Assembly: GCF_000365305.1 (NCBI RefSeq)
Contig: NZ_CM001841.1
Span: 4,204,740-4,268,739 of the forward strand
Source: Dickeya dianthicola NCPPB 453
GTDB taxonomy: Bacteria; Pseudomonadota; Gammaproteobacteria; Enterobacterales; Enterobacteriaceae
Direction: 5' to 3'
DNA: 64,000 bases
Shown here: positions 39,668 through 51,697 of the stretch, piece by piece
Position numbering within the stretch: the stretch's first letter is position 1
How the letters are laid out: every line of letters starts with the position of its first letter
Position numbers and translations under genes: made by a program
Notes under the pieces: model-generated
The model's input: the letters and a program-made list of their open reading frames with translations, nothing else
What the model was told of the DNA's origin: nothing
Databases searched by the model: none

Positions 39668-39988
39668 TTACCCCGCCGCCACATCCTGCGGAAAGCGTGT
39701 TTGCCAGGCGTCGAAACCGCCATCCACGCTGTATACGGCTTCAAAACCGAGGCTAATCAGGTAATTCGCCGCGTTACGGCTGCTGATGCCGTGATAGCAC
39801 ATCACCATTACCGGCTGCTCAAAATCGGCGCCGCGCACAAAATCCGCCAGGGTTTCGTTGGTCAGATGGGTTGAGCCAGGCACATGCGCAGCGCCGAAGC
39901 TCTGCGGGTCACGAATATCCACCAGCACATGGCCTTGCTGCCAGCACTGATACGCCTGCTCAATATCGATTGCCTCAAACTGCTCCAT
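39668..39988 (-). CDS. glpE: Thiosulfate sulfurtransferase GlpE
   Basis: Single-domain rhodanese moving sulfur from thiosulfate to cyanide or other acceptors. The start at 39988 ([16 protein letters not shown]) gives 106 residues (E. coli 108); the raw frame reaches 47 codons further, into the promoter region. The active-site C64 lies in the six-residue loop CYHGIS, and the CH2A-like motif [11 protein letters not shown] is present. It heads the leftward glpEGR series and diverges from glpD over a 325-base control region. Confidence 0.97.
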   Translation of the reverse strand: MEQFEAIDIEQAYQCWQQGHVLVDIRDPQSFGAAHVPGSTHLTNETLADFVRGADFEQPVMVMCYHGISSRNAANYLISLGFEAVYSVDGGFDAWQTRFPQDVAAG

Positions 39989-40173
39989 TGCCTGCCTCGT
40001 ATTTTTTGGTAAAAGGATTGTTATCAACGGGTATGCCTGAAATTGCGAGCATTGTAACCCACCCTCCGCACGGATAGACCGGATAAACCTCATGGATATA
40101 GGGCCGCGCGGCAGAAAACACGATCGCACGCCCTGGGTAGAAACAGTATGTTTAATCCAATCAGGCGCGAAAC

Positions 40174-40189
40174 TGTTAGCTGCATCACG
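40174..40189 (+). promoter_or_regulatory. Candidate CRP site upstream of glpD
   Basis: TGTTAGCTGCATCACG matches the CRP consensus TGTGA-N6-TCACA at 8 of 10 defined bases. CRP control of glpD is known in E. coli. Confidence 0.55.
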
Positions 40190-40224
40190 CGTAAATGTTT
40201 TTAATTGGTTAACGCTTGGCTAAC

Positions 40225-40264
40225 ATGTTTGTTTTCGATTAATATCGTGAGCGAAAACGAACAT
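40225..40264 (+). promoter_or_regulatory. Candidate GlpR operator of glpD
   Basis: ATGTTTGTTTTCG (40225-40237) and CGAAAACGAACAT (40252-40264) are inverted repeats with one mismatch, 14 bases apart. The half sites agree with the ATGTTCG-like half sites known for GlpR, and the pair overlaps the expected glpD promoter, 50 to 90 bases before the GTG. Confidence 0.7.
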
Positions 40265-40313
40265 TATGGCTTTTAACGAATATGACAGCTTTTGACGTGG
40301 CGGAGGAGAAAAC

Positions 40314-41813
40314 GTGGAAACCAAAGATCTGATCGTGATCGGCGGAGGCATTAACGGTACCGGCATCGCAGCGGATGCCGCCGGGCGCGGACTGTCCGTC
40401 CTGTTGCTGGAAGCACAGGATCTGGCCTGCGCCACCTCTTCCGCCAGCTCAAAGCTGATTCACGGCGGCCTGCGCTATCTGGAGCACTACGAGTTCCGGC
40501 TGGTGGGAGAAGCCTTGTCCGAACGCGAAGTGCTGCTGAAAATGGCACCGCACATCATTTTCCCGATGCGTTTTCGCCTGCCGCACCAGCCGCATCTGCG
40601 CCCGGCCTGGATGATTCGCGCCGGTCTGTTCATGTATGACCATCTGGGTAAACGCGTTAGCCTGCCGTCCAGTCACGGGCTGCGATTCGGCCATGAATCG
40701 GTGCTGAAACCTGAACTGACGCGCGGTTTCGAATATTCCGACTGCTGGGTAGACGATGCCCGTCTGGTGGTGCTGAACGCGCAGGAAGTGGTGCGCCGCG
40801 GCGGCGAGGTGAAAACGCGCATGAAAGTCACCCGCGCCCGCCGCGAAAACGGCCTGTGGGTGGTGGAAGCCGAAGACACACTGAGCGGTGAGACTCATCG
40901 CTGGCAGGCGAAAGGGCTGGTCAACGCCACCGGCCCGTGGGTACGCCAGTTCTTTGACGATGGTCTGGCGCTGCCGTCGCCGTACGGCATCCGACTGATC
41001 AAAGGCAGCCATATCGTGGTCCCGCACGTGCATCAGGAAACGCAGGCCTACATTTTGCAAAACAAAGACCACCGCATCGTGTTTGTGATTCCGTGGCAGG
41101 ATGAATTTTCCATCATCGGCACCACCGATGTGGAGTACCACGGCGATCCGCATCAGGTGAAGATTGACGACAACGAAATTCGTTACCTGCTGGACGTATA
41201 CAACGATCACTTCAAAAAACAGCTGACGCGCGACGACATCGTCTGGACCTATTCGGGCGTGCGCCCGCTGTGCGACGACGAATCGGATTCGCCGCAGGCC
41301 ATCACCCGCGATTACACGCTGTCAGTGGCGGATGAAAGCGGTAAAGCCCCGCTGCTGTCGGTGTTCGGCGGCAAGCTGACCACCTATCGCAAATTAGCCG
41401 AACACGCAATGGATAAGCTGGTGAAGTACTATCCGCAGGCAGGCCAGGCCTGGACCCGCAACGCTATTCTGCCCGGCGGCGACATCAGCGGCAGCCGCGA
41501 AGATTATGCCGCAGCATTGCGTCGCCGTTACAATCTGCCGGAAGCGCTGGTGCGCCGTTACAGCCGCACCTACGGCAGCCAGAGCGAGAAAATCCTCGGC
41601 AACGCGCAGGCGCCGAACGACTTGGGTGAACATTTCGGCCATACCTTGTACGAAGCCGAGCTGCGTTATCTGGTGGAACACGAATGGGTGGTGTCGCTGG
41701 ACGACGCTATCTGGCGCCGCACCAAACTGGGCATGTGGCTGGATGACGCCCAGCAGCAGCGCGTCGCCGAATGGCTTACCAGCTACCGCAGTCAGTTAGC
41801 CAAAGCGGGTTAA
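40314..41813 (+). CDS. glpD: Aerobic glycerol-3-phosphate dehydrogenase
   Basis: FAD enzyme at the inner membrane face, oxidising glycerol 3-phosphate to dihydroxyacetone phosphate with electrons going to ubiquinone. 499 residues (E. coli 501). It starts at a GTG (40314) behind a good SD (GGAGGAG, 40302-40308). The FAD-binding motif VIGGGINGTGIAADAAGRG is at residues 8-26; SSASSKLIHGGLRYLEHYEFRLV follows, then PWQDEFSIIGTTD and SGVRPLCDDESD of the substrate site, and the C-terminal helical cap. Divergent from glpEGR; a strong terminator follows the stop. Confidence 0.98.
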   Translation: METKDLIVIGGGINGTGIAADAAGRGLSVLLLEAQDLACATSSASSKLIHGGLRYLEHYEFRLVGEALSEREVLLKMAPHIIFPMRFRLPHQPHLRPAWMIRAGLFMYDHLGKRVSLPSSHGLRFGHESVLKPELTRGFEYSDCWVDDARLVVLNAQEVVRRGGEVKTRMKVTRARRENGLWVVEAEDTLSGETHRWQAKGLVNATGPWVRQFFDDGLALPSPYGIRLIKGSHIVVPHVHQETQAYILQNKDHRIVFVIPWQDEFSIIGTTDVEYHGDPHQVKIDDNEIRYLLDVYNDHFKKQLTRDDIVWTYSGVRPLCDDESDSPQAITRDYTLSVADESGKAPLLSVFGGKLTTYRKLAEHAMDKLVKYYPQAGQAWTRNAILPGGDISGSREDYAAALRRRYNLPEALVRRYSRTYGSQSEKILGNAQAPNDLGEHFGHTLYEAELRYLVEHEWVVSLDDAIWRRTKLGMWLDDAQQQRVAEWLTSYRSQLAKAG

Positions 41814-41821
41814 CCGCGCAT

Positions 41822-41853
41822 GAAAAAACGGCTTCCGCAAAGGAAGCCGTTTC
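41822..41853 (+). terminator. Terminator of glpD
   Basis: ACGGCTTCC (41828-41836) pairs with GGAAGCCGT (41842-41850) with A and T runs outside; it begins 9 bases after the glpD stop and could also act for glgP on the minus strand. Confidence 0.88.
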
Positions 41854-41873
41854 ACTGCCACATCACGCCCTAC

Positions 41874-41917
41874 CTAACTCCATTGAGAGAACCTGCTACC
41901 TCCATTGAGAGAACCTG
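41874..41917. repeat. 22-bp tandem duplication after glgP
   Basis: CTCCATTGAGAGAACCTG occurs at 41878-41895 and 41900-41917 (period 22). It abuts the glgP stop codon at 41919-41921. Confidence 0.93.
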
Positions 41918-41918
41918 G

Positions 41919-44366
41919 CTACAACCGTATCGGCTTGATATGCCAAATCTCGTCGGCATACTCCTGAATGGTACGGTCGGCAGAGAAATAGCCCATGTTG
42001 GCGATGTTTTGCAAAGTCCGGCGCGTCCATTCATCTTCGTCGCGGTACACATCGTCCACCTTGTCGTGGCTATCCACATAACCGCGGTAATCCGCCAGCA
42101 ACTGATAGTGATCGCCGAAATTGACCAGTGAATCGAACAGATCAGCATAACGGCGCGGGTCGTCCGGGCTGAACACGCCGGTGGCTATCTGCGTCAACAC
42201 CCGATGCAGCTCTTCGTCCTGATTGTAGAACTCCCGCGGGTTGTAACCGCTACGGCGTAATGCCTCCACCTGTTCCGTGGTGTTGCCGAAAATGAAGATA
42301 TTCTCTTCCCCCACCCGTTCGCGCATTTCGACGTTGGCGCCGTCCAGCGTGCCGATGGTCAGCGCGCCGTTCAGGGCAAACTTCATGTTGCTGGTGCCGG
42401 AAGCCTCGGTGCCCGCCAGCGAAATCTGTTCCGACAAGTCGGCCGCCGGAATGATAATTTGCGCCAGGCTGACGCCGTAGTTGGGGATGAAAACGATCTT
42501 CAGTTTGTCTTTCACCGCCGGATCGTTGTTCACCACGCTGGCCACATCGTTGATCAGGTGAATGATGTGCTTGGCCATGTAGTAGGCGGATGCCGCCTTG
42601 CCGGCGAAGATAGCGACGCGCGGTACGCGATCCAAGTCTGGGTCATCCTTGATGCGGTTATAAAGCGTGATCAGGTGCAGTACGTTGAGCAACTGACGTT
42701 TGTACTCGTGAATACGCTTGATCTGCACATCAAACAGCGCGTTGGGATCGACCACGATGTCCAGATGCTGCGCGATGTAGATAGCCAGCCGCTTTTTGTT
42801 TTCCTGCTTGGACTTGCGCACTTTCTGCAAGAAAGCAGGAAAATCAATATGCGGCTTCAGGTCCGCCAGTTGGCTCAGGTCGGTACGCCAGGTTTTACCG
42901 ATGGTGTCATCCAGCACTTTCGACAGCGACGGGTTCGCCAGCGCCAGCCAGCGCCGGGGTGTGACGCCGTTGGTTTTGTTGCAGAAACGGTCCGGATAAA
43001 TACGGGCGAAATCAGCAAACAGCGACTGTACCATCAGGTCGGTATGCAACTGGGATACCCCGTTCACCTTATGGCTACAGATCACCGCCAACCACGCCAT
43101 ACGCACTTTGCGCCCGTGATCTTCATCAATGATGGATACCCGCTTGAACAGGTCGTGCTCATTGGGAAAACGTTCCTGCACCTCCTCCAGAAAACGGTCG
43201 TTGATTTCGAAGATCAGTTGCAGATGACGCGGCAGAATTTTGCCCATCATATCGACCGTCCAGGTTTCCAGCGCCTCCCCCATCAGGGTGTGGTTGGTAT
43301 AGGAGAATACCCTGGTGACGACTTCCCAGGCGGCGTCCCACTTGAACTTGTGTTCGTCGATCAACAGCCGCATCAGTTCCGGAATCGCCAATACCGGGTG
43401 GGTATCGTTAAGGTGGATAGCGAATTTTTCCGCCAGATTGGCGTAGGTTTTGTGCATCGTCCAATGGCGGCTGAGGATATCCTGCACCGTGGCGGACACC
43501 AGAAAGTATTCCTGGCGTAAACGTAACTCGCGCCCGGAATAGGTGGAGTCGTCGGGATACAGCACGCGCGACACGTTTTCGGAGTGGTTTTTATCCTCCA
43601 CCGCCGCAAAATAGTCGCCCTGATTGAACTTGCCGAGGTTGATCTCGTTACTGGCCTGCGCCGCCCACAGCCGCAGGGTGTTGGTGGCGTCGGTATCAAA
43701 GCCGGGAATGATTTGATCGTAGGCGCAGGCGATGATCTCCTCGGTTTCCAGCCAGCGGGTTTTAGTGCCTTCCTGCTGGATACGGCCGCCAAAACGCACT
43801 TTGTAGCGGGTGCTGTGACGGACGAATTCCCACGGGTTGCCGTATTCCAGCCAGTAATCCGGCGATTCCGCCTGCCTGCCGTCGACGATATTCTGCCGGA
43901 ACATGCCGTACTCGTAACGGATGCCATAACCGCGTCCCGGCAGCGCCATAGTGGCGAGCGAGTCGAGGAAGCAGGCCGCCAGCCGCCCAAGGCCGCCGTT
44001 GCCCAACGCCGGATCGTCCTCTTCTTCCAGCAGTTCGTTCAGGTCCAGGCCCATCGCTTCCAGCGCGTCCCTCAGATCGTCAAACATGCCCATCGCCAGC
44101 AGCGCGTTGGACAGCGTACGCCCCAGCAAAAACTCCATCGACAGGTAGTAAACCTGCCGAACGTCCTGCGATAACTGCGCGCGGTTGGAACGCAGCCAGC
44201 GCTCGACCATACGGTCCCGCACCGCCAGCACCGCGGCATTCAGCCAGTCATGTTTACTGGCGATGCTGGGGTCCTTGCCGACGGTAAACATCAACTTGTA
44301 AGCGATGGAGTGTTTCAGCGCGTCTACGCTAAGCGTAGGTGAGTTGTAGATAAACGGAGAGTTCAT
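41919..44366 (-). CDS. glgP: Glycogen phosphorylase
   Basis: GT35 enzyme that removes glucose 1-phosphate from glycogen outer chains. 815 residues, equal to E. coli GlgP. The PLP-lysine region [43 protein letters not shown] is intact, as are [22 protein letters not shown] and the C-terminal [32 protein letters not shown]. Last gene of glgBXCAP, 22 bases after glgA. It shares about the same fold and motifs with MalP (35324-37741), which prefers linear dextrins. Confidence 0.98.
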   Translation of the reverse strand: MNSPFIYNSPTLSVDALKHSIAYKLMFTVGKDPSIASKHDWLNAAVLAVRDRMVERWLRSNRAQLSQDVRQVYYLSMEFLLGRTLSNALLAMGMFDDLRDALEAMGLDLNELLEEEDDPALGNGGLGRLAACFLDSLATMALPGRGYGIRYEYGMFRQNIVDGRQAESPDYWLEYGNPWEFVRHSTRYKVRFGGRIQQEGTKTRWLETEEIIACAYDQIIPGFDTDATNTLRLWAAQASNEINLGKFNQGDYFAAVEDKNHSENVSRVLYPDDSTYSGRELRLRQEYFLVSATVQDILSRHWTMHKTYANLAEKFAIHLNDTHPVLAIPELMRLLIDEHKFKWDAAWEVVTRVFSYTNHTLMGEALETWTVDMMGKILPRHLQLIFEINDRFLEEVQERFPNEHDLFKRVSIIDEDHGRKVRMAWLAVICSHKVNGVSQLHTDLMVQSLFADFARIYPDRFCNKTNGVTPRRWLALANPSLSKVLDDTIGKTWRTDLSQLADLKPHIDFPAFLQKVRKSKQENKKRLAIYIAQHLDIVVDPNALFDVQIKRIHEYKRQLLNVLHLITLYNRIKDDPDLDRVPRVAIFAGKAASAYYMAKHIIHLINDVASVVNNDPAVKDKLKIVFIPNYGVSLAQIIIPAADLSEQISLAGTEASGTSNMKFALNGALTIGTLDGANVEMRERVGEENIFIFGNTTEQVEALRRSGYNPREFYNQDEELHRVLTQIATGVFSPDDPRRYADLFDSLVNFGDHYQLLADYRGYVDSHDKVDDVYRDEDEWTRRTLQNIANMGYFSADRTIQEYADEIWHIKPIRL

Positions 44367-44388
44367 ATGTCATTCCCACTGATGCGTA

Positions 44389-45822
44389 CTACCACAGTCG
44401 TTGATAAAGCGCGCGATAGGCCTGGGCAGCAACCTGCCAACTAAAATCCATCGCCATTGCCTGACGCTGTACATAACGCCAAAGCGAAGGGCGAGACCAC
44501 AACACAAAGACCCGACGAATCGCCCGCGACAGCGACGCTGTATTGCAATCGCTGAACACAAAACCGCTCGCCAGGCCATCGGCCAGATTTTCCAGCGAGC
44601 AATCTGCCACCGTATCCGCCAGCCCGCCGGTGCGCCTGACCAGCGGTAACGTGCCGTATTTCAGGCCGTACAGCTGGGTCAAACCGCAGGGTTCGAACCG
44701 ACTAGGAACCATAATCACATCCGCGCCGCCAATGATGCGGTGCGAAAACGCTTCGTGATAACCGATCTGCACGCCGACACGGCCGTGATACTCCGCCGCC
44801 GCCGCCAGAAAACCTTCCTGCAGGGTGGCGTCGCCCGCCCCCAGCACCACCAGTTGCCCGCCCTGCTCCAGCAAACCCGGCACAGTCTGCAACGCAATAT
44901 CCAGCCCCTTCTGGCTGGTAAGGCGGCTGACGATGGCGAACACCGGCACCCGGTCATCCACCTTAAGCCCCATCGCCGTTTGCAGATGCCGTTTGTTATC
45001 CGCCTTACGCGCCAGCTCATCGCGACTGTAGGTGGCGGTCAGCAGCGAATCGTGCGCCGGGTTCCAGATCTCGTCATCCACGCCGTTGAGAATGCCCGAC
45101 AGGCGGCCATCTTCTTCCCGCGACTTCAACAGCCCTTCCAGCCTGTAGCCGTATTCCGTCTGGGTTATCTCATGGGCATAGGTCGGGCTGACGGTGGTGA
45201 TATGATCCGCGTAGTACAGCCCGGCCTTGAGGTACGAGAGCTGACCGTAGAACTCCAGCCCGTACATGCTGAAGTACTCCGGCGGCAACCGCAGCTCCGA
45301 CAGGTGACGGGCATCAAATAATCCCTGATAAGCCAGATTATGGACGGTAAATACCGATTTTGCCGGTCGGCCTTTCGCCGCCAGGTAGGCGCAGGTCAGC
45401 CCGGCATGCCAGTCGTGCGCATGCACGATGTCCGGCCGCCAGAACGGATCGACGCCGCTGGCCATTTCCGCCCCCATCCAGCCCAACAGACCGAAGCGCA
45501 GAAAATTATCCGAATAGGCAAACAACGAGGTGTCGTGATACGGGCTGCCCGCCCGTTCATACAGGTGGGGTACGTCGATAAGATAGATGCCCACGCCGTT
45601 GTAATGACCGTAGCGCAGCGTGACGCGACCGCCAAACGTATCCAGTTCCCGCACCACCTGCGCATCCGGGATGCCTTTTTTCAGGTCGGGGTACGCCGGC
45701 AGCAGCACCCGCACATCCATTCCCGCCGCTATCTGCGCACTGGGCAATGCTCCCACTACATCCGCCAGCCCCCCGGTTTTCAGCAAGGGGAACAGCTCTG
45801 AACACACGTGTAATACCCGCAT
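44389..45822 (-). CDS. glgA: Glycogen synthase
   Basis: GT5 glycosyltransferase that adds glucose from ADP-glucose to glycogen chains. 477 residues, equal to E. coli GlgA. The ADP-glucose-binding [13 protein letters not shown] lies at about 16-28; HAHDWHAGL follows, and the C-terminal part has [18 protein letters not shown] and the catalytic [35 protein letters not shown]. It lies 25 bases after glgC and 22 before glgP in the glgBXCAP operon. Confidence 0.98.
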   Translation of the reverse strand: MRVLHVCSELFPLLKTGGLADVVGALPSAQIAAGMDVRVLLPAYPDLKKGIPDAQVVRELDTFGGRVTLRYGHYNGVGIYLIDVPHLYERAGSPYHDTSLFAYSDNFLRFGLLGWMGAEMASGVDPFWRPDIVHAHDWHAGLTCAYLAAKGRPAKSVFTVHNLAYQGLFDARHLSELRLPPEYFSMYGLEFYGQLSYLKAGLYYADHITTVSPTYAHEITQTEYGYRLEGLLKSREEDGRLSGILNGVDDEIWNPAHDSLLTATYSRDELARKADNKRHLQTAMGLKVDDRVPVFAIVSRLTSQKGLDIALQTVPGLLEQGGQLVVLGAGDATLQEGFLAAAAEYHGRVGVQIGYHEAFSHRIIGGADVIMVPSRFEPCGLTQLYGLKYGTLPLVRRTGGLADTVADCSLENLADGLASGFVFSDCNTASLSRAIRRVFVLWSRPSLWRYVQRQAMAMDFSWQVAAQAYRALYQRLW

Positions 45823-45847
45823 CTTGTCTCCCGTTCAGCCGCCGCGG

Positions 45848-47134
45848 CTAAGGTTTGAGTCTGGCCAGCATGGCGCGCGTCACCAGCACAATGCCTTCTT
45901 CGGAACGATAAAAGCGACGATTGTCATCCTCAGCGTTTTCGCCGATCACCATGCCTTCCGGAATGTCGCAAGCGCGATCGACAATGCAGCGATGCAGGCG
46001 GCATGAGCGCCCCACGTTGACATCCGGCAGCAGCACCGACGAATCGATGCTACAGAAGGAGTTGATGCGCACCCGTGGAAACAGCACCGAATGCGTCACT
46101 ACCGAGCCGGAAACGATGCTCCCGCCGGAAACCAGCGAGTTCATGGTCAGCCCGTGGCTGCCGGAGCGGTCCTGCACGAATTTGGCGGGTGGCAACGCCG
46201 CCATCGCCGAACGAATCGGCCAGTTATGATCGTACATGTCCAGTTCCGGCATCACCGAAGCCAGGTCGAGATTGGCGCGCCAGTAGGCTTCCAGCGTTCC
46301 CACGTCTCGCCAGTACGGCGGCGCGTTGTCCGAGGAGGTGACGCAGGAGAGCGTGAAGGGGTGCGCCCAGGCGTGCCCTTGCGCCACGATTTTCGGGATC
46401 AGATCCTTGCCGAAATCGTGGCTGGAATCCGAGGTACACACGTCTTCTTCCAGCCGCCGGTAGAGGTAGTCGGCGTTGAACACGTAGATCCCCATGCTGG
46501 CCAGCGCCATGTCCGGGTTATCCGGCATCGGCGCCGGGTCGGCTGGTTTTTCATCGAAACTGATAATGCGATTGTCCTTATCCACGCTCATCACGCCGAA
46601 TGCGTGCGCTTCCTTGATGGGCACCGGGATACAGGCCACCGAGCACTCGGCGCCGTTCTCCACGTGGTCCAGCAGCATGCGAGAATAATCCATCTTGTAG
46701 ATGTGGTCGCCGGCCAGAATCACCACGTATTCCGCCCGATAGCGCCGGATAATATCCAGGTTGTGGCACACGGCGTCGGCGGTGCCGCGATACCAGTGAT
46801 CGTTTTCATCGTGCCGTTGCTGCGCCGGCAGCAAATCGACGAATTCGTTCATCTCGGTATTCAGGAACGACCAGCCGCGCTGGATGTGCTGCACCAGCGT
46901 GTGCGACTGATACTGGGTGATGACGCCAATCCGCCGGATGCCGGAGTTCAGACAGTTGGAAAGGGCAAAATCGATAATCCGGTACTTACCGCCAAAGTGT
47001 ACGGCCGGCTTGGCGCGATGCGCCGTCAAATCTTTCAGTCTGGTTCCTCGCCCGCCAGCCAGAATCAGCGCAACGGATTTCAGGGGCAATTGTCTGGCCA
47101 ACATCAGCGGATCATGTTTGTCAGTACTCACCAT
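45848..47134 (-). CDS. glgC: Glucose-1-phosphate adenylyltransferase
   Basis: Makes ADP-glucose from glucose 1-phosphate and ATP; the controlled step of glycogen synthesis, activated by fructose 1,6-bisphosphate in enterics. 428 residues (E. coli 431). Nucleotide loop [39 protein letters not shown] near residues 22-60 with the conserved activator-site Lys; [16 protein letters not shown] (catalytic Asp) and the C-terminal left-handed beta helix (about 305-428: [40 protein letters not shown]). It lies between glgX (28 bases) and glgA (25 bases). Confidence 0.98.
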   Translation of the reverse strand: MVSTDKHDPLMLARQLPLKSVALILAGGRGTRLKDLTAHRAKPAVHFGGKYRIIDFALSNCLNSGIRRIGVITQYQSHTLVQHIQRGWSFLNTEMNEFVDLLPAQQRHDENDHWYRGTADAVCHNLDIIRRYRAEYVVILAGDHIYKMDYSRMLLDHVENGAECSVACIPVPIKEAHAFGVMSVDKDNRIISFDEKPADPAPMPDNPDMALASMGIYVFNADYLYRRLEEDVCTSDSSHDFGKDLIPKIVAQGHAWAHPFTLSCVTSSDNAPPYWRDVGTLEAYWRANLDLASVMPELDMYDHNWPIRSAMAALPPAKFVQDRSGSHGLTMNSLVSGGSIVSGSVVTHSVLFPRVRINSFCSIDSSVLLPDVNVGRSCRLHRCIVDRACDIPEGMVIGENAEDDNRRFYRSEEGIVLVTRAMLARLKP

Positions 47135-47162
47135 GTCAGGCTCCTTATTATTTTTTTGCTTG

Positions 47163-49144
<1,982 letters not shown>

Positions 49145-49145
<1 letters not shown>

Positions 49146-51328
49146 CACGCCTCCTTCATCAGATACAAGGTGGCGAGCGGCGGCAGCGCCAGCACCAGCG
49201 ACTGCGGCCGGGAATGGCTGCCCACCGCTTCGCTATACACCAGCCCTTTATTGCCCAGGTTACCGCCGTGGTAATGCCAGGAATCGGTATTGAGCACCTC
49301 GCGCCACGGCCCCGGCTGATTGATGCCGACGCGATACGCTTCCCGAGGCACCGGCGTAAAGTTGCTGATAATCAGCATTTCGTTGCCGTCGGCATCGCGC
49401 CGGATAAAGGCGAACACCGAGTTTTCCCGGTCGTCCACCACCACCCACTCAAAGCCCTGATGCAGGTAGTCGCACTGATAGAGCGGCGGGTGCTGGCGAT
49501 AGCAGTGGTTGAGGTCGCGCACCAGTTGCTGTATCCCGGCGTGCCAGCCTTCCGGCTCGTCCAGCAGATGCCAGTCCAGACTGGTGTCATGGTTCCACTC
49601 CCGCCCCTGGGCGAATTCACTGCCCATGAACAGCAGCTTCTTGCCGGGGTACGCCCACATGAAGCCGTAATAAGCACGCAGGTTGGCAAACTTCTGCCAG
49701 ACGTCGCCGGGCATTCTATCCAGCAGCGAGCGTTTGCCATGCACCACCTCGTCATGCGACAGCGGCAGCACAAAGTTTTCGCTATAGGCGTACAACATGC
49801 CGAAGGTCAGCAGGTCGTGGTGATATTTACGATGCACCGGGTCCAGTTGCATATAGGCCAGCGAGTCATGCATCCAGCCCATATTCCATTTGTAGTGAAA
49901 CCCCAGCCCGCCATGCTCCGGCGGCAGCGTCACCCCGGCGTAATCGGTGGACTCTTCGGCGATGGTGACCGCGCCGGCATGATGCTGCCCCAGCATCTGG
50001 TTGGTGTAACGCAGGAAGCCGATCGCCTCCAGGTTCTCCTTGCCGCCGTAGTAGTTCGGCACCCATTCCCCGTCGCGGCGGCTGTAATCGCGGTAAATCA
50101 TCGACGCCACCGCGTCTACCCGCAGCCCGTCGACGCCAAAGCGTTCAGCCCAGTACAGCGCGTTGCCCGCCAGATAATTGCGCACCTCGTGGCGATCAAA
50201 GTTGTAAATCAGCGTGTTCCAGTCCTGGTGGTAGCCTTCTTTCGGGTCGGCGTATTCGTACAGCGCGGTGCCGTCGAAACGCGCCAGCCCGTAGCTGTCC
50301 GCCGGGAAATGGCCGGAAACCCAATCCAGCAGCACATTGATGCCCGCCTCGTGAAAGGCCGACACCAGATAACGGAAATCGTCCGGCGTGCCGAAACGGC
50401 GGGTCGGCGCGTATAACCCCAGCGGCTGATAGCCCCAGCTGCCGTCAAACGGGTGCTCATGCACCGGCATCAGTTCGACATGGGTAAACCCCATTTCTTT
50501 CACGTACGGCACCAGTTGGTCCGCCAGTTCGCGGTAACTGAGCCAGAAATGGTTGTCGGTGTGCCGCCGCCATGACCCCAGATGTACCTCGTAAATGGAA
50601 ATCGGCGACTGTAGATCGTTGGCGCGCTGCCGCGCTTCATCCACCGGCAGCACGGGCGGCAGATGACTGACCACCGACGCGGTATCCGGCCGCATCTGGG
50701 ATTCGAAGGCGTAAGGGTCGGACTTCACCAGCACATTGCCGTAACAATCGATGATTTCGAACTTGTACAGCTGGCCCGGCCCGACGCCCGGCACGAACAG
50801 TTCCCACACGCCGTTTTCACGCCGTAGCCGCATTGGGTGGCGGCGACCGTCCCAGAAATTGAAATCGCCCACCACCGACACCCGCTGAGCATTCGGCGCC
50901 CAGACGGCAAAACAGGTGCCGACGACGTCATCCAGCGTGGCCGGATGCGCGCCCAGCGTTTCAAACGGCCGCAAATGACGCCCTTCCGCCAGCAGCCAGA
51001 TATCCAGCTCCTGCAGCAAGGTGCCAAAACGGTAAGGATCATCAATGAACTGCGTATCCTGCTGCCAGGTCACCGCCAGCCGATAGCTGAACGGCTTTTT
51101 GCGGCGGGGAATCACCGAGGCGAAAAAACCGCGCGGGTCCCGGCATTGCAGGTTCGCAACGTTACGTCCGCTGTGTGCGTCCACGACCCATACGTCGCTG
51201 GCATCGGGAAGCAAGGCCCGGACTTCCAGCCCCGATGCCGTTTCATGCATACCCAGCACGGCAAAAGGATCGGCGTAATGGCCGGAAAAAAGGAGATTAA
51301 TAATGTTCTGATCAGAAAACCCTGACAT
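49145..51328 (-). CDS. glgB: Glycogen branching enzyme
   Basis: GH13/CBM48 enzyme forming alpha-1,6 branches. The start at 51328 ([22 protein letters not shown]) has AGGA eight bases upstream and gives 727 residues (E. coli 728); starts at 51337 or 51388 lie in frame but lack a well-placed SD. Two N-terminal beta modules (about 1-220), then the barrel with [17 protein letters not shown], the nucleophile in [19 protein letters not shown], the Glu in [12 protein letters not shown] and the late His-Asp [14 protein letters not shown]. First gene of glgBXCAP; divergent from btsS. In E. coli asd lies just upstream; here btsS, csp and nikR intervene. Confidence 0.98.
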
Positions 51329-51697
51329 GGCATCCATCCTCTGAATTAACCATCCGAATAAGTTAAACATGTTAAAGAGACAGATCATTTCTTCGGCATT
51401 CTTATTAAAATGGAAATGCCCTGCGTCAATAACAGAAACGGAACCAGCCTGACCCCATAAAAAAGAGCTAACCTGACCTTGCGGTGACCACTGAGGCCGC
51501 GAAGTATTGTTCAGATGAGCCTAAGATTCAGCTTAGTCAAGAAAAGAGAAAATATTTGAGATCATGGATAAATTTTTGCAGCCGAGACTTATAAGAAAAA
51601 ATAATTAATCATAGTGTTAGCGAATGTTGATCCTGTCTGGAGATTGTTCGACCGCGACGGGTAAAATCGGATGCATCGACAAGGAGGTGTACCGCTT
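51329..51697. promoter_or_regulatory. glgB/btsS divergent control region
   Basis: 369 bases. AT-rich at 51520-51620, where the btsS promoter should lie; the glgB promoter should fall near 51340-51460. CCTGACC is repeated at 51449 and 51472. I cannot place a clear CRP or BtsR site. Confidence 0.5.

Larger units (their letters stand above)
39989..40313. promoter_or_regulatory. glpE/glpD divergent control region
   Basis: 325 bases between divergent genes. The glpD half is AT-rich and holds a candidate CRP site (40174-40189) and an inverted repeat fit for GlpR (40225-40264). The glpE half (39989-40140) shows nothing I can name. Confidence 0.7.
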
